Source: Filomicrobium sp. (GTDB lineage Bacteria > Pseudomonadota > Alphaproteobacteria > Rhizobiales > Hyphomicrobiaceae). From it: a stretch of 64,000 nt of DNA. Made by a program: the position numbers and the translations under genes. The notes under the pieces are model-generated. The model ran no database searches, had not been told where the DNA came from, and was given only the letters and a program-made list of their open reading frames with translations. The stretch covers positions 1,924,606 through 1,988,605 of the forward strand of contig CP051234.1 of NCBI GenBank assembly GCA_017792465.1, written 5' to 3'. Each line of letters begins with the position of its first letter. Position 1 is the stretch's first letter. Below are positions 7,005 through 15,304 of the stretch, piece by piece.

Positions 7005-8672
7005 TTAAGACGTCGAGCGCGCCGCCGTCGGTTGGATGATAACTCCGCCGCGGCCGCCATCTTCGATTTCGGCATCTGAGAGTTTGAAGTTGTCGAACGA
7101 CATCGTGTGATAGCGCGAGAAATAATCGCGTAGCGACTTCTCGATGCTGGGGTCGAAGTCGGGACGGGCGACGTGGGTGTCGCCGTGGACGACTTTGACG
7201 ATCTTGCCGCCGCGCACGATGACTTCGCCGTTCTTGAAGACGAAGACCGGCGTGCCGAACATCGCTTCGCGATCGGGGTTGTCGTCGTAGACGGTGATGT
7301 CGGCATGCGCCCCGACACCGAGATGCCCGCGGTCTCTGAGGCCGAGGCTTTTGGCCGGACCGGCGCGCGTCATGATGGCGATTTCATAAAGCGTATATTC
7401 GCGATCGAGCGTGCCGAGAATGCTTGCGGCCGCGGCGTCGGGATGGATCTTCTGCATCATGTCGTTGCGGAAGCCTTTGTCCATCAACAGGCGGATCAAG
7501 TGCGGGTAGCAGGTGAACGGCGCACCGTTGGGGTGATCGGTCGTCAGGAAGATGCGCCAGGGGTCGTCGATCAGCAAGAAGAGTTCGAGACCAATGGCCC
7601 ACTGCAGGGCGTTGACGAAGCTCTTGTCGCGATACTTCATCGGGACGACGCCGCAACCGGCATCGCACTCGATATCCATGACGACCCACTTCTTGGGGTT
7701 GGCCGACTTGGTGTTGCCGTACTGGCGCATGCTATCGCCGGAAGCCGTGCAGGTTTGTCCGAATAGCACCTGTCCAACGTCGATCGAAATGTTCTTGTGC
7801 TTATTGACCATCTCGGCGATGCGGGCGCCGCCAGAGGAAAACTTCAGATCGCCTTCGGTGCCGTAGCTGTGGAACTGAATGTGCGTCAGATGGACGGGCA
7901 AACCTTCCATCCCGGCGATGGTTCTTTCGGTTGTCTCAACGTTTCCGGGAACGCCGAGATTGCATCCGTGAACATGCAGCGGGTGAGCGACGCCCAGTTC
8001 CTTGAGCGAACGCGACAAGGTGAGTAGCACGTCGCGCGGCGTAATCCCGTAATGCACGTGCTGTTCGTCAAGATCGAGTTCGCGCTGGTTGAACTTGAAG
8101 GCGCTAATGCCACCGGGATTGACGACCTTGACGGCAATGGCCTGCGAGGCGTGAATCGTCCAGGCGACGTAGTCCTTGATCGCTTCGATATCATCCTTGG
8201 CGGCCAGCTGGCGCAGGAAGAAATCGTCGCTGCCGAGCATGGCGAATGCGCCCTTGTCGACCATCGGCGTGTCGGCCATTTCCATATGCGCCTGGCGCGC
8301 GTTGGCCGGCAGCATGGCGGGTTCGAAGCAGGCAGTGTAGCCCATCTCGGCGTAGCGATAACCGGCCGTCAGCGTCGAAGGCACGGCGTGACCACAACCG
8401 CCGCGAGTCAGGTGTGTGTGGCAGACGGGATCGCCGCGGTGGTCTTCGGGCAGCATCAGGCGGCCGATGGTCATCTTGCCGCCGCCGATGTGGGTGTGCG
8501 GGTCGATAGCACCGGCCATGACGATGCGGCCGTGCAAGCCGTATTCCTGATCGACTCGGCCATCCTCGGGTGGCGATACGATCTTGCCGTCGCGCACATA
8601 GATATCGCGAATCTCGCCGTCGACTCCGTTGGCCGGATCGTAAACTCTTCCGCCAGTCAGTTTAATCAGCAT
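7005..8672 (-). CDS. fhcA: Formyltransferase/hydrolase complex subunit A
   Basis: A 555-residue amidohydrolase-fold protein homologous to formylmethanofuran dehydrogenase subunit A. In methylotrophs the Fhc complex moves the formyl group from formyl-tetrahydromethanopterin via methanofuran and releases formate; subunit A carries the hydrolytic metal site. The metal motif IDPHTHIGG gives His59 and His61, and His-rich stretches HVHGCN (about 215), HLTHIQFHSYG and TTDHPNGAPF follow as expected. It lies 18 bases downstream of fhcB in the same direction and is surely cotranscribed. The subunits C and D that complete the complex do not follow; truA is convergent instead. Confidence 0.95.
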   Translation of the reverse strand: MLIKLTGGRVYDPANGVDGEIRDIYVRDGKIVSPPEDGRVDQEYGLHGRIVMAGAIDPHTHIGGGKMTIGRLMLPEDHRGDPVCHTHLTRGGCGHAVPSTLTAGYRYAEMGYTACFEPAMLPANARQAHMEMADTPMVDKGAFAMLGSDDFFLRQLAAKDDIEAIKDYVAWTIHASQAIAVKVVNPGGISAFKFNQRELDLDEQHVHYGITPRDVLLTLSRSLKELGVAHPLHVHGCNLGVPGNVETTERTIAGMEGLPVHLTHIQFHSYGTEGDLKFSSGGARIAEMVNKHKNISIDVGQVLFGQTCTASGDSMRQYGNTKSANPKKWVVMDIECDAGCGVVPMKYRDKSFVNALQWAIGLELFLLIDDPWRIFLTTDHPNGAPFTCYPHLIRLLMDKGFRNDMMQKIHPDAAAASILGTLDREYTLYEIAIMTRAGPAKSLGLRDRGHLGVGAHADITVYDDNPDREAMFGTPVFVFKNGEVIVRGGKIVKVVHGDTHVARPDFDPSIEKSLRDYFSRYHTMSFDNFKLSDAEIEDGGRGGVIIQPTAARSTS

Positions 8673-8690
8673 TGGTTGTTGTTCCGGAGA

Positions 8691-9977
8691 TTAGAGTTTG
8701 GCTTCGATGGCGGAGAGGACTTCTGCGGCGCTTGGATGACGTGGCGCAAGCAATGCACGCAGCGGCAGAGACACGACGCTGTCGTTGCGAATAAGCTGAC
8801 CGGCATGATCGATGCCTGGAGTACCGACCGGGATAAAGACTTCGGGCTGGCGCTTCAGCTTGATACCCGGCGTTCCCAAGACGATCGTTGGCAGGCTTGT
8901 TTCAGGTGGCTCCAAATCGGTTGTAAAAGAGGCCAGCCAAACAAGCAGATCGCCCTCGCCGGACGCAATCTTATAGTCGATGGAGTTGAACTCGGGGTCA
9001 TATTTGGGCGCGCCGCTGGCGTAGCTGACCGGCAAAGGATAGCCACTTTGCCAGCCGCATACCGAGTTGGCGGTAATGGCCCCTTCACCGCCACCCATGG
9101 ACAGGCCAGCGCTGCGCGTCGTCCGGTTGAGCAATTTAACCGTCTCGCAGAGGGTGTGAACGAAGAGTTCCGGCTCAGGCACCTTGAGTTCGCCGACAGC
9201 CCATACGAGGACGCTGTAGCTGGCTTCGTGCAAGCGCTTGGCTAAGTCCTCGATATCGGACACTGCGACACCCGCGACGTCTTGCGAGGCAATCGGTTTC
9301 CCGCGCATGCGGGCCAGCAAGGCGGCCAAAACTTCATCGGCCTGCTCGAGAGGGCAAGGTAGGGTAATCACCTCGTCGATGCAGGCGCCTTTGGCCCCGG
9401 ATTGATCGAGGCCGTCGCCGATGAAGACGACGGTGCGCTTGATTGCTCCGTCTTGAAACATCGTCTCCTCAGGGCAGACAATCCGCTCGAAAAAGCGATG
9501 GTGGAGCTTGTGAATGTCGCTTCCGGCGATGACGATGAGATCGGCGCGGTTGCGTGTTTCGGTCAATGTCGACGTGATCCAACCGGCTTGTTGAAGTACC
9601 GCCATGTTGTGTTTTGCAGCGCCGCTAAAAGCGTGGTCGACGACGCCGGATGACCGGTCGGCGAGAGACAGGGCTGCGCGCATGCCGCCGACGTCAGTCG
9701 ATAGGCCGCCGTACATTGGAAGCGAGGCCTTGTTGATCATCTGCGCGACAGCCGTCATGGCTTCGTCCAAGGAGACGTCCTTGCCGGCTATCTGAGGCTT
9801 GGACGCGGGGAGCGCACGCTCGAAACCGACAACGGCCCGATGACAGCCATTCTTGCGGATTTTGAGATCCGTACCTTGCCGTTCAACCTCTAAATCGTCA
9901 CACAGAAGTCCGCAAAACGGACAAACTACATTTTCGAATGTCGACGCATCAGCGTTTTCGCCCATGGCGCTCATCAT
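8691..9977 (-). CDS. fhcB: Formyltransferase/hydrolase complex subunit B
   Basis: About 428 residues, related to formylmethanofuran dehydrogenase subunit B. From the chosen start, residues 16-28 read ENVVCPFCGLLCD, a CxxCxxxC motif that in archaeal homologues binds an Fe-S cluster. The body shows the molybdopterin-oxidoreductase-like fold pieces (for example MYGGLSTDVGGMRAALSLAD). In bacterial methylotrophs this subunit is known as a largely structural partner of FhcA. The frame is open to 10076, but the upstream residues are unlike the family; ATGs at 9977, 9974 and 9965 are all possible starts. It is the first gene of the fhcBA pair, divergent from the TIR gene. Confidence 0.92.
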   Translation of the reverse strand: MMSAMGENADASTFENVVCPFCGLLCDDLEVERQGTDLKIRKNGCHRAVVGFERALPASKPQIAGKDVSLDEAMTAVAQMINKASLPMYGGLSTDVGGMRAALSLADRSSGVVDHAFSGAAKHNMAVLQQAGWITSTLTETRNRADLIVIAGSDIHKLHHRFFERIVCPEETMFQDGAIKRTVVFIGDGLDQSGAKGACIDEVITLPCPLEQADEVLAALLARMRGKPIASQDVAGVAVSDIEDLAKRLHEASYSVLVWAVGELKVPEPELFVHTLCETVKLLNRTTRSAGLSMGGGEGAITANSVCGWQSGYPLPVSYASGAPKYDPEFNSIDYKIASGEGDLLVWLASFTTDLEPPETSLPTIVLGTPGIKLKRQPEVFIPVGTPGIDHAGQLIRNDSVVSLPLRALLAPRHPSAAEVLSAIEAKL

Positions 9978-10107
9978 CCCCTTAGCCGCTGCCCCCGGTG
10001 TCCCGGGTGTTTTCGAATCCGTTGGACTAAAGCACGACCGTTGCCGGGCGGCAATGGATGCGCGACGATGGGCCATCCACGGCTGCGGGACGCATTATGG
10101 GTGGAAG

Positions 10108-10929
10108 ATGGCGGATGTATTTATCAGTTATGCGCGGGTTGACCGGCCGCATGTGGCGGTTCTCGTCGAGGCGCTTAAGAAAAATGGCCTAAGTGTCTGG
10201 TGGGACAGCCAAATTGAGACAGGCGCGCGGTTCGACGAGAGCATTCAGCGTGAGCTTGATGCGGCGCAGGCGGCGGTTGTCGTCTGGAGCCCGGATTCTA
10301 TCGCCTCAAGCTGGGTGAAGGATGAAGCCGGTTATGCGTTGCAGCATGGCAAGCTGGTTCCTGTCACGATCAGGGAGGCCAGTCCGCCGCTCGGCTTTGG
10401 GCAACTCCAGACTTTGTCGCTGAGTGAGGATGAAAGCCGCTTGGATGACGGGGCCGTCCGCCATCTGATTGCCTCGCTGCGTGAGCGGATGACGCGGCCT
10501 GCTAAAGCGATCGAGCTTCCCGAAAGAGGATTGCGGATCAAGCCAACCCGGACCGAGAACGCTTATCTGGTCGCTCTGGGCTTTGCTGTCATCGTCGCGG
10601 GATTGGCGGCAGCATATTTCTATTTGCCGCTGACGCAGAACCCGGCCGCGCCAAGTCCGGCGGCAAGCGCGGCGCCGTTGCGGCCAGCCCAGAAAGGCAA
10701 ATCGCTCTATGGTGGTGATATCCTGCGCTATTATCGTTCGCCCAGCGCGACTGCCTGCCGGATCGACTGTCAGCGCGAAAGTGAATGCCAGGGCTATACC
10801 TGGATCGCAGCCAACGGCTACAAGCAGGGCGATCCGTCGATGTGCTATCTGATGGCGACCGTCGTTTCGGCGACGGCACAGAAAGCTTCGACCGCGGCGA
10901 CACGCAAACCGATCCCCGGATTGCCTTAG
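10108..10929 (+). CDS. TIR domain - membrane segment - PAN/Apple-like protein
   Basis: A 273-residue protein. Residues 1-125 are a TIR domain: DVFISYAR at the start, WWDSQIETG near 31-39, and SSWVKDEAGYAL with Glu73 at the position of the catalytic Glu of NAD-cleaving TIRs. Residues 152-174 form one membrane helix. Residues 180-195 are Ala/Pro-rich, and residues 196-260 contain four cysteines (217, 221, 227, 246) with ACRIDCQRESECQGYTW, as in PAN/Apple domains. The expected topology is TIR in the cytoplasm and the Cys domain in the periplasm. Start ATG 10108 is directly behind GGTGGAAG and matches the TIR beginning. Role unknown; no partner nuclease or antiphage gene is adjacent. Confidence 0.85.
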   Translation: MADVFISYARVDRPHVAVLVEALKKNGLSVWWDSQIETGARFDESIQRELDAAQAAVVVWSPDSIASSWVKDEAGYALQHGKLVPVTIREASPPLGFGQLQTLSLSEDESRLDDGAVRHLIASLRERMTRPAKAIELPERGLRIKPTRTENAYLVALGFAVIVAGLAAAYFYLPLTQNPAAPSPAASAAPLRPAQKGKSLYGGDILRYYRSPSATACRIDCQRESECQGYTWIAANGYKQGDPSMCYLMATVVSATAQKASTAATRKPIPGLP

Positions 10930-10985
10930 GCCACTTTCGACAATGTCCTCATCCCGAACAAAGGGCCGGACAGAGGGATTTTGAG

Positions 10986-11612
10986 ATGTATATTCCGCCA
11001 GCCTTCCGGGATGACGACACGGCGAGCCTTCACGCCATCATCAAAGCGTCCCACCTCGCCAACCTGGTGACGGCGACGGACGACGGGCTTATCGGCACGC
11101 CGCTGCCGCTGTTTCTTGACGAGCGCGAGGGAGAGCTTGGCACGCTCTACGGTCATGTCGCCCGCGCCAATCCGCAATGGTCGTTGCAGCCGACGGCAGA
11201 TGCGCTGGCGATCTTCATGGGCCCCGATGCCTACGTCACGCCGTCCTGGTATCAGACCAAGCAGGAAACCGGGAAGGTGGTGCCGACCTGGAACTACGTC
11301 TCAGTGCATGCCTATGGCGAAATCGAGTTCTTCGACGATGCCGACCGACTGCGCGATGTCGTTTCCCGGCTCACCGACTTGCATGAGAACGGTCGCGCCG
11401 AGCCATGGGCCGTCTCGGATGCGCCGGCCGATTTCCTCAAGTCGCAATTGAAGGGGATTGTAGGTCTTCGTTTGCCGATTGCGCGGCTCGACGGCAAACA
11501 AAAGATGAGCCAGAACCGCAATGCGGCCGACCGCCAAGGTGTCGCGCAAGGATTGGCGCAAAGTCCCGACCCGGTCGATCAACATGTCGCCAAGCTGATC
11601 CCCAAAGGCTGA
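10986..11612 (+). CDS. PaiB-family FMN-binding protein
   Basis: The 208-residue protein matches the PaiB/FMN-binding split-barrel family: MYIPPAFRDDD at the start, LVTATDDGLIGTPLPLFLD, GTLYGHVARANPQW, YVTPSWYQTKQETGKVVPTWNY, and a C-terminal KGIVGLRLPI. PaiB of Bacillus is described as a negative regulator of sporulation and protease genes, but the fold is that of FMN/heme-binding flavoproteins and the bacterial function is mostly unproven. Start ATG 10986 has AGAGGG about 9 bases ahead; the open frame upstream overlaps the TIR gene and is not plausible. Confidence 0.9.
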   Translation: MYIPPAFRDDDTASLHAIIKASHLANLVTATDDGLIGTPLPLFLDEREGELGTLYGHVARANPQWSLQPTADALAIFMGPDAYVTPSWYQTKQETGKVVPTWNYVSVHAYGEIEFFDDADRLRDVVSRLTDLHENGRAEPWAVSDAPADFLKSQLKGIVGLRLPIARLDGKQKMSQNRNAADRQGVAQGLAQSPDPVDQHVAKLIPKG

Positions 11613-11677
11613 GTTTCAAGCTGACGGCGACCGGTGGCGTCAGGCAGCGCGCGCCGGCTACCGCCGAAACGCTTTGA

Positions 11678-13087
11678 TCAGTGCAGCTTGACGTGCGGCT
11701 CGGTGCGCCGCGTGATCATGCGCGATAGCGTATCGAGCACCACCTTGGTGACGCCGTGCAAGGCCGTCTGATGCATCTTGTAGAGCATCAGATACATCAT
11801 CTTGGCGAAGCTGCCCTCGATCCACATCGAGCGCCCGGAGATGAAGCCCATCAAGCTGCCGACCGTCGTATATTCGCCCAGCGAAACCAGCGATCCGAAG
11901 TCGCGGTATGTGAACTTCTTGAGCTGCGTGCCGCCAAGGCGTCGGCGGATCTGCTTATAGAGGTGGCTTGCTTCCTGGTGTGCCGCCTGCGCGCGCGGCG
12001 GGATTGGCGCATCGGCCCCTTCCGGCTTCAAGTAGGTGCAGTCGCCGAGTGCGAAAATATTTGGGTCGCTGGTCTGCAGGTATTCGTCGATGACGAGCAG
12101 GTTGCTCTTGGTCGCTTCCAGGCCATCGAGCTTGGAGATCACATCCGGGCCGCGCACGCCTGCTGCCCACACGACGAGTTCGGAAGGAATGAATTCGCCG
12201 GATTTCAAATGCACGCCTTCGGCGGTCACTTCGCTAACGAAAGCGCCGGTGCGGATTTCGACGCCGAGCTTAGTGAGGGCTTGGGCGGCCGCCACCGACA
12301 AGCGTTCAGGAAGAGCTGGCAAAATCCGGTCTTGCGCATCGAGCAGGGTGATCTTGATGTCGCGCTCGGGGTCGACGCGATCGAGGCCGTAAGCGACGAG
12401 GCCGCGCGTCGTGTGATGCAGCTCGGCGCACAGCTCCGATCCGGTGGCGCCGGCGCCAATCACGGCAACGTCCAGCTGACCGGGTTTGATGTCACCGGCC
12501 TGGGTGTTGGCGCGGATACAGGCGTTGATGAGGCGCTGGTTGAAGCGCTCGGCGTCTTCCGGGGTATCGAGCTGAATGGCGTGCTTGGCGACACCCGGCG
12601 TGCCGAAGTCGTTCGAGACCGAGCCGATGGCGATCACCAGCGTATCGTAAGGGTAGGAGCGCGGCGGCGTAATGCGGCGGCCTTCCTCGTCGTAGGTGGC
12701 GCCCGTGTGGACCAGCTTGCGTTCGCGGTCGAGGCCGGTCATTTCGCCATAGCGGAAGCGGAAGCCGTGCCAATGCCCCTGCGCCAGATAGCCCAGCTCA
12801 TGACGCGCGACGTCCATCGAGCCGGCGGCGATTTCGTGCAGCAGCGGCTTCCAGATATGCGTGCGCGAGCGCTCCAGCAGCGTGACGTGCGCCCGCTTCT
12901 TGCGGCCGAGCCTGTCGCCCAGATGCGTGACAAGCTCCAATCCACCGGCGCCACCGCCAACAACGATAATCTTATGCAGGTCGGTATCGGGCGAGACGAT
13001 CAGGCTTTCTTCGCCGGATGGCAGCGTGATGGTCTCGAGCTTGGTGCGGATAGAGGGGTTTGTCTTTTTGGTGGTGGAGGTGGTCAT
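11678..13087 (-). CDS. ndh: Type II NADH dehydrogenase (NDH-2)
   Basis: About 469 residues of a single-subunit, non-proton-pumping NADH:quinone oxidoreductase. Two Rossmann motifs are present: IIVVGGGAGGLELVTHLG for FAD and VAVIGAGATGSELCAEL for NADH. The C-terminal part carries FALGDCTYLKPEGADAPIPP and ends with an amphipathic stretch (SFAKMMYLMLYKMHQTALHG) that in this family attaches to the inner membrane. The frame is open to a GTG at 13192; I prefer the ATG at 13087 because the family begins close to the first Rossmann strand, though a short extension cannot be excluded. Confidence 0.93.
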   Translation of the reverse strand: MTTSTTKKTNPSIRTKLETITLPSGEESLIVSPDTDLHKIIVVGGGAGGLELVTHLGDRLGRKKRAHVTLLERSRTHIWKPLLHEIAAGSMDVARHELGYLAQGHWHGFRFRYGEMTGLDRERKLVHTGATYDEEGRRITPPRSYPYDTLVIAIGSVSNDFGTPGVAKHAIQLDTPEDAERFNQRLINACIRANTQAGDIKPGQLDVAVIGAGATGSELCAELHHTTRGLVAYGLDRVDPERDIKITLLDAQDRILPALPERLSVAAAQALTKLGVEIRTGAFVSEVTAEGVHLKSGEFIPSELVVWAAGVRGPDVISKLDGLEATKSNLLVIDEYLQTSDPNIFALGDCTYLKPEGADAPIPPRAQAAHQEASHLYKQIRRRLGGTQLKKFTYRDFGSLVSLGEYTTVGSLMGFISGRSMWIEGSFAKMMYLMLYKMHQTALHGVTKVVLDTLSRMITRRTEPHVKLH

Positions 13088-13304
13088 GGCGGGCGCTTTT
13101 TTCGAGTTCTTGATTGGAATCGCGTTCCCCAAGACCTTCGCGCACCTCGCGGTCGGCGGCAAGACCGGTTGATTGTCACGGTCTTGGGTCACGGTCTTGG
13201 GTCGCGGTGGTGGAGGGCCGTCGGGCTTTGGGCCGATCGCAATTGACGTGGCGCTACCAGCCCCTATCTAGGGTGAACTGACAAATCTGGATTGGATGGA
13301 TTAA

Positions 13305-13667
13305 ATGCGCGCAAACCGCTTCGCCTCGACGCCCCTTAGCCTGTTGATTGCCGGACTGATTTCCGGCACTGCGGCGATTTCGATGACCGCCCAGCCGGCA
13401 GAGGCGGCGGCCAAGCGCACGTTGGTCAATTACAGCTGCCAGAACGGCCCGCAGATGACCGTCATCTATATCCAGAACAACGGGAAAATGGCGCTTCGCT
13501 ATGTCTATGACGGGCCACGCAGCGCCATGCGGCTGATGCGCCCCTTCAAGGGCAACATGAAGCATTTCAAGGACGGCAAGAACTCGATCACGCTGGAGCC
13601 CGACACCAAGACGGTCGACTATCGCGAAGGAGAAGATCTCTACGATCGCTGCAAAGCGGTGAATTGA
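13305..13667 (+). CDS. Small exported protein, MliC-like
   Basis: 120 residues with a signal peptide ending near residue 35 (AISMTAQPAEAAA). The mature part has two cysteines, one in NYSCQNGPQMTVIYIQNNGK and one in DLYDRCK at the end, in the arrangement of the small MliC/PliC barrel of periplasmic C-type lysozyme inhibitors. That resemblance is loose, so the function is not asserted. The gene is divergent from ndh and is followed by an AT-rich segment. Confidence 0.7.
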   Translation: MRANRFASTPLSLLIAGLISGTAAISMTAQPAEAAAKRTLVNYSCQNGPQMTVIYIQNNGKMALRYVYDGPRSAMRLMRPFKGNMKHFKDGKNSITLEPDTKTVDYREGEDLYDRCKAVN

Positions 13668-13801
13668 GGGGAGGGCTGGAGCGGTTGCCTAGGAGAAACA
13701 CCATAAGGCTTCACTAAATTTTCGGGGGATAATTAAGTCTTCCTATCGCAAGCGTCCAAGATTGAACCTAATCTATTCGATCAATTTTCTTTGGGGCACC
13801 A

Positions 13802-14869
13802 ATGGAATACCCGTACGAAAAGCTATTGATAAAGGTCGTTGACGTTTTAGCTACGGGCATCGGCACCGGAATTCACCCTTTCTTCATTCGCTGGCAAGAA
13901 AGACAAAAGGCGCTTGCTGACGCCGACAAGCTAAAAATTGGGAGACTTGCCCAAGAACAGATAAAACAGGTGATTAGGGAAGTCCGAGCAGGCAGAGCGT
14001 CAATAAGTGATGATCTAAAATTAATCTCCCACAAACCCGATACCGACGAAACAAGCGAGCACGAACTAGAAAATATCAAGAGCCAGTATATCGCCTCAAT
14101 TCAAGCTGCCAACCTGCCACCTCATCGCTTGATCGAAGTTGAGCGGCAAATTAATCTTGATCAAATAGCTGTTCTAGCAATCGAAGAAGCGCGGGCTACC
14201 GATGATGAGACAATCGATGAAGCTCCCATAGATCCAGATTGGTTTGCCCAATGGAGAAACATGGCACAAGATGTCAGCAACGAAGATATGCAACGCTTAT
14301 GGGCTAGAGTTCTCGCTGGCGAAGCAAAATCGAGCGGACGTTACAGTGTCCACACTCTAGACTTCCTGTCTCGCATGTCCCGACGAGAGGCAGAATTGTT
14401 CGCTAAAGTCGCAGAGTTTGTATTAGACAATTCAATAGTCTTTGCTCCAAAGCACGACTCTGAGAACTTCAAAGGGAAAGTTACTTTTGAAGATTTATTG
14501 CTCTTGGACGACCTCGGCCTTATTTCAGGCACGACAAACTTTGCTGGATCACTATCTCGCTCTATAAAGTTTCAATTGCAGTCTGATGGAAAAAGAGTAG
14601 CGGTAGTTCGCGGGAGAAAAAACGCGCTTGTATTTTATGCAAAAAGCGAAAATGAAACTGAGATTCGCGTACCGGGCTACCATTTGTCCGTAATTGGGAG
14701 GCAGTTGCTCACACTTGCCGAGATTGAGCCGAGCATGGAAGTATTCTCTGCTCTAGCAAGCCTTAATCGAGAAAGGTACAGTAGAGTTATGGTCGGAGAT
14801 GTATCAGGCGTCTCTGGCAACCATTACAATGTTGAAAATCTTAGAGCTTTTCAGGACGATCAAACGTAA
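13802..14869 (+). CDS. DUF2806-like protein, AT-rich, probably acquired
   Basis: A 355-residue protein. Residues 1-50 are hydrophobic then helical, 50-140 a charged helical stretch, and 140-215 hold the recognisable core DPDWFAQWRNMAQDVSNEDM followed by QRLWARVLAGEAKSSG and TLDFLSRMSRREAELFAKVA, which I associate with DUF2806. No enzymatic motif is visible. Codon use is strikingly AT-rich compared with every neighbour (many AAA, AAT, TTA, ATA codons). It lies just past the 3' end of tRNA-Gly(CCC), a classic integration position, with a near-copy of the tRNA 3' end at 13677. Function unknown. Confidence 0.8.
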   Translation: MEYPYEKLLIKVVDVLATGIGTGIHPFFIRWQERQKALADADKLKIGRLAQEQIKQVIREVRAGRASISDDLKLISHKPDTDETSEHELENIKSQYIASIQAANLPPHRLIEVERQINLDQIAVLAIEEARATDDETIDEAPIDPDWFAQWRNMAQDVSNEDMQRLWARVLAGEAKSSGRYSVHTLDFLSRMSRREAELFAKVAEFVLDNSIVFAPKHDSENFKGKVTFEDLLLLDDLGLISGTTNFAGSLSRSIKFQLQSDGKRVAVVRGRKNALVFYAKSENETEIRVPGYHLSVIGRQLLTLAEIEPSMEVFSALASLNRERYSRVMVGDVSGVSGNHYNVENLRAFQDDQT

Positions 14870-14902
14870 AACCCGCAAGGCGATAAATCGATTGATTAAA
14901 CT

Positions 14903-14976
14903 TGGAGCGGGTGAGGGGAATCGAACCCCCGTCGTCAGCTTGGGAAGCTGCTGCTCTACCATTGAGCTACACCCGC
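14903..14976 (-). tRNA. tRNA-Gly (anticodon CCC)
   Basis: 74 bases with a 7-bp acceptor stem (GCGGGTG/CACCCGC), D arm GCTC...GAGC, anticodon loop TTCCCAA (anticodon CCC), T loop TTCGATT, and an encoded 3' TCCA. The complete cloverleaf is read on the minus strand. Confidence 0.95.
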
Positions 14977-15304
14977 ATTCCTTATTTGGTTCCACACTTC
15001 CCAGGGTCGTGTGGAGACCGGATCTCTTCACCGGCTTGCGCCTGAATGATTGGCGCAGATGCTAGTTAGCCAAACCTAGCAAAGCGGACAGCGTGAATAG
15101 CACACCCTTTGAAACGGTGGAAGGTGATAAAATCTGGCCTCTGCTCGGCGGAGCTAGCGCAGGGTTGCCGGTTGCGCCGCCCGCCACTTCAACCGCCAAT
15201 GAAGGCATTGTGAGTTCGGCGTGTGGGGCGGGCGTGGTATTGGCGGATTTCGAAAAATCTTGCGAAACAAGGGCTGGCCGGCACTCGTCAGGCCATTGCC
15301 GCCA
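14977..15304. other. Intergenic region with one hairpin repeat
   Basis: About 330 bases between tRNA-Gly and the radical SAM gene. CCACAC (14992-14997) and GTGTGG (15009-15014) form a hairpin of the same type as 1048, 6073 and 6918. Nothing else is recognised. Confidence 0.5.

Noticed and set aside
8052-9245. 397-codon open frame antisense to fhcA/fhcB
   Set aside because: It spans the junction of two real genes on the other strand and has no family features.
11756-13246. 496-codon open frame antisense to ndh
   Set aside because: It mirrors ndh codon by codon and has no recognisable domain.
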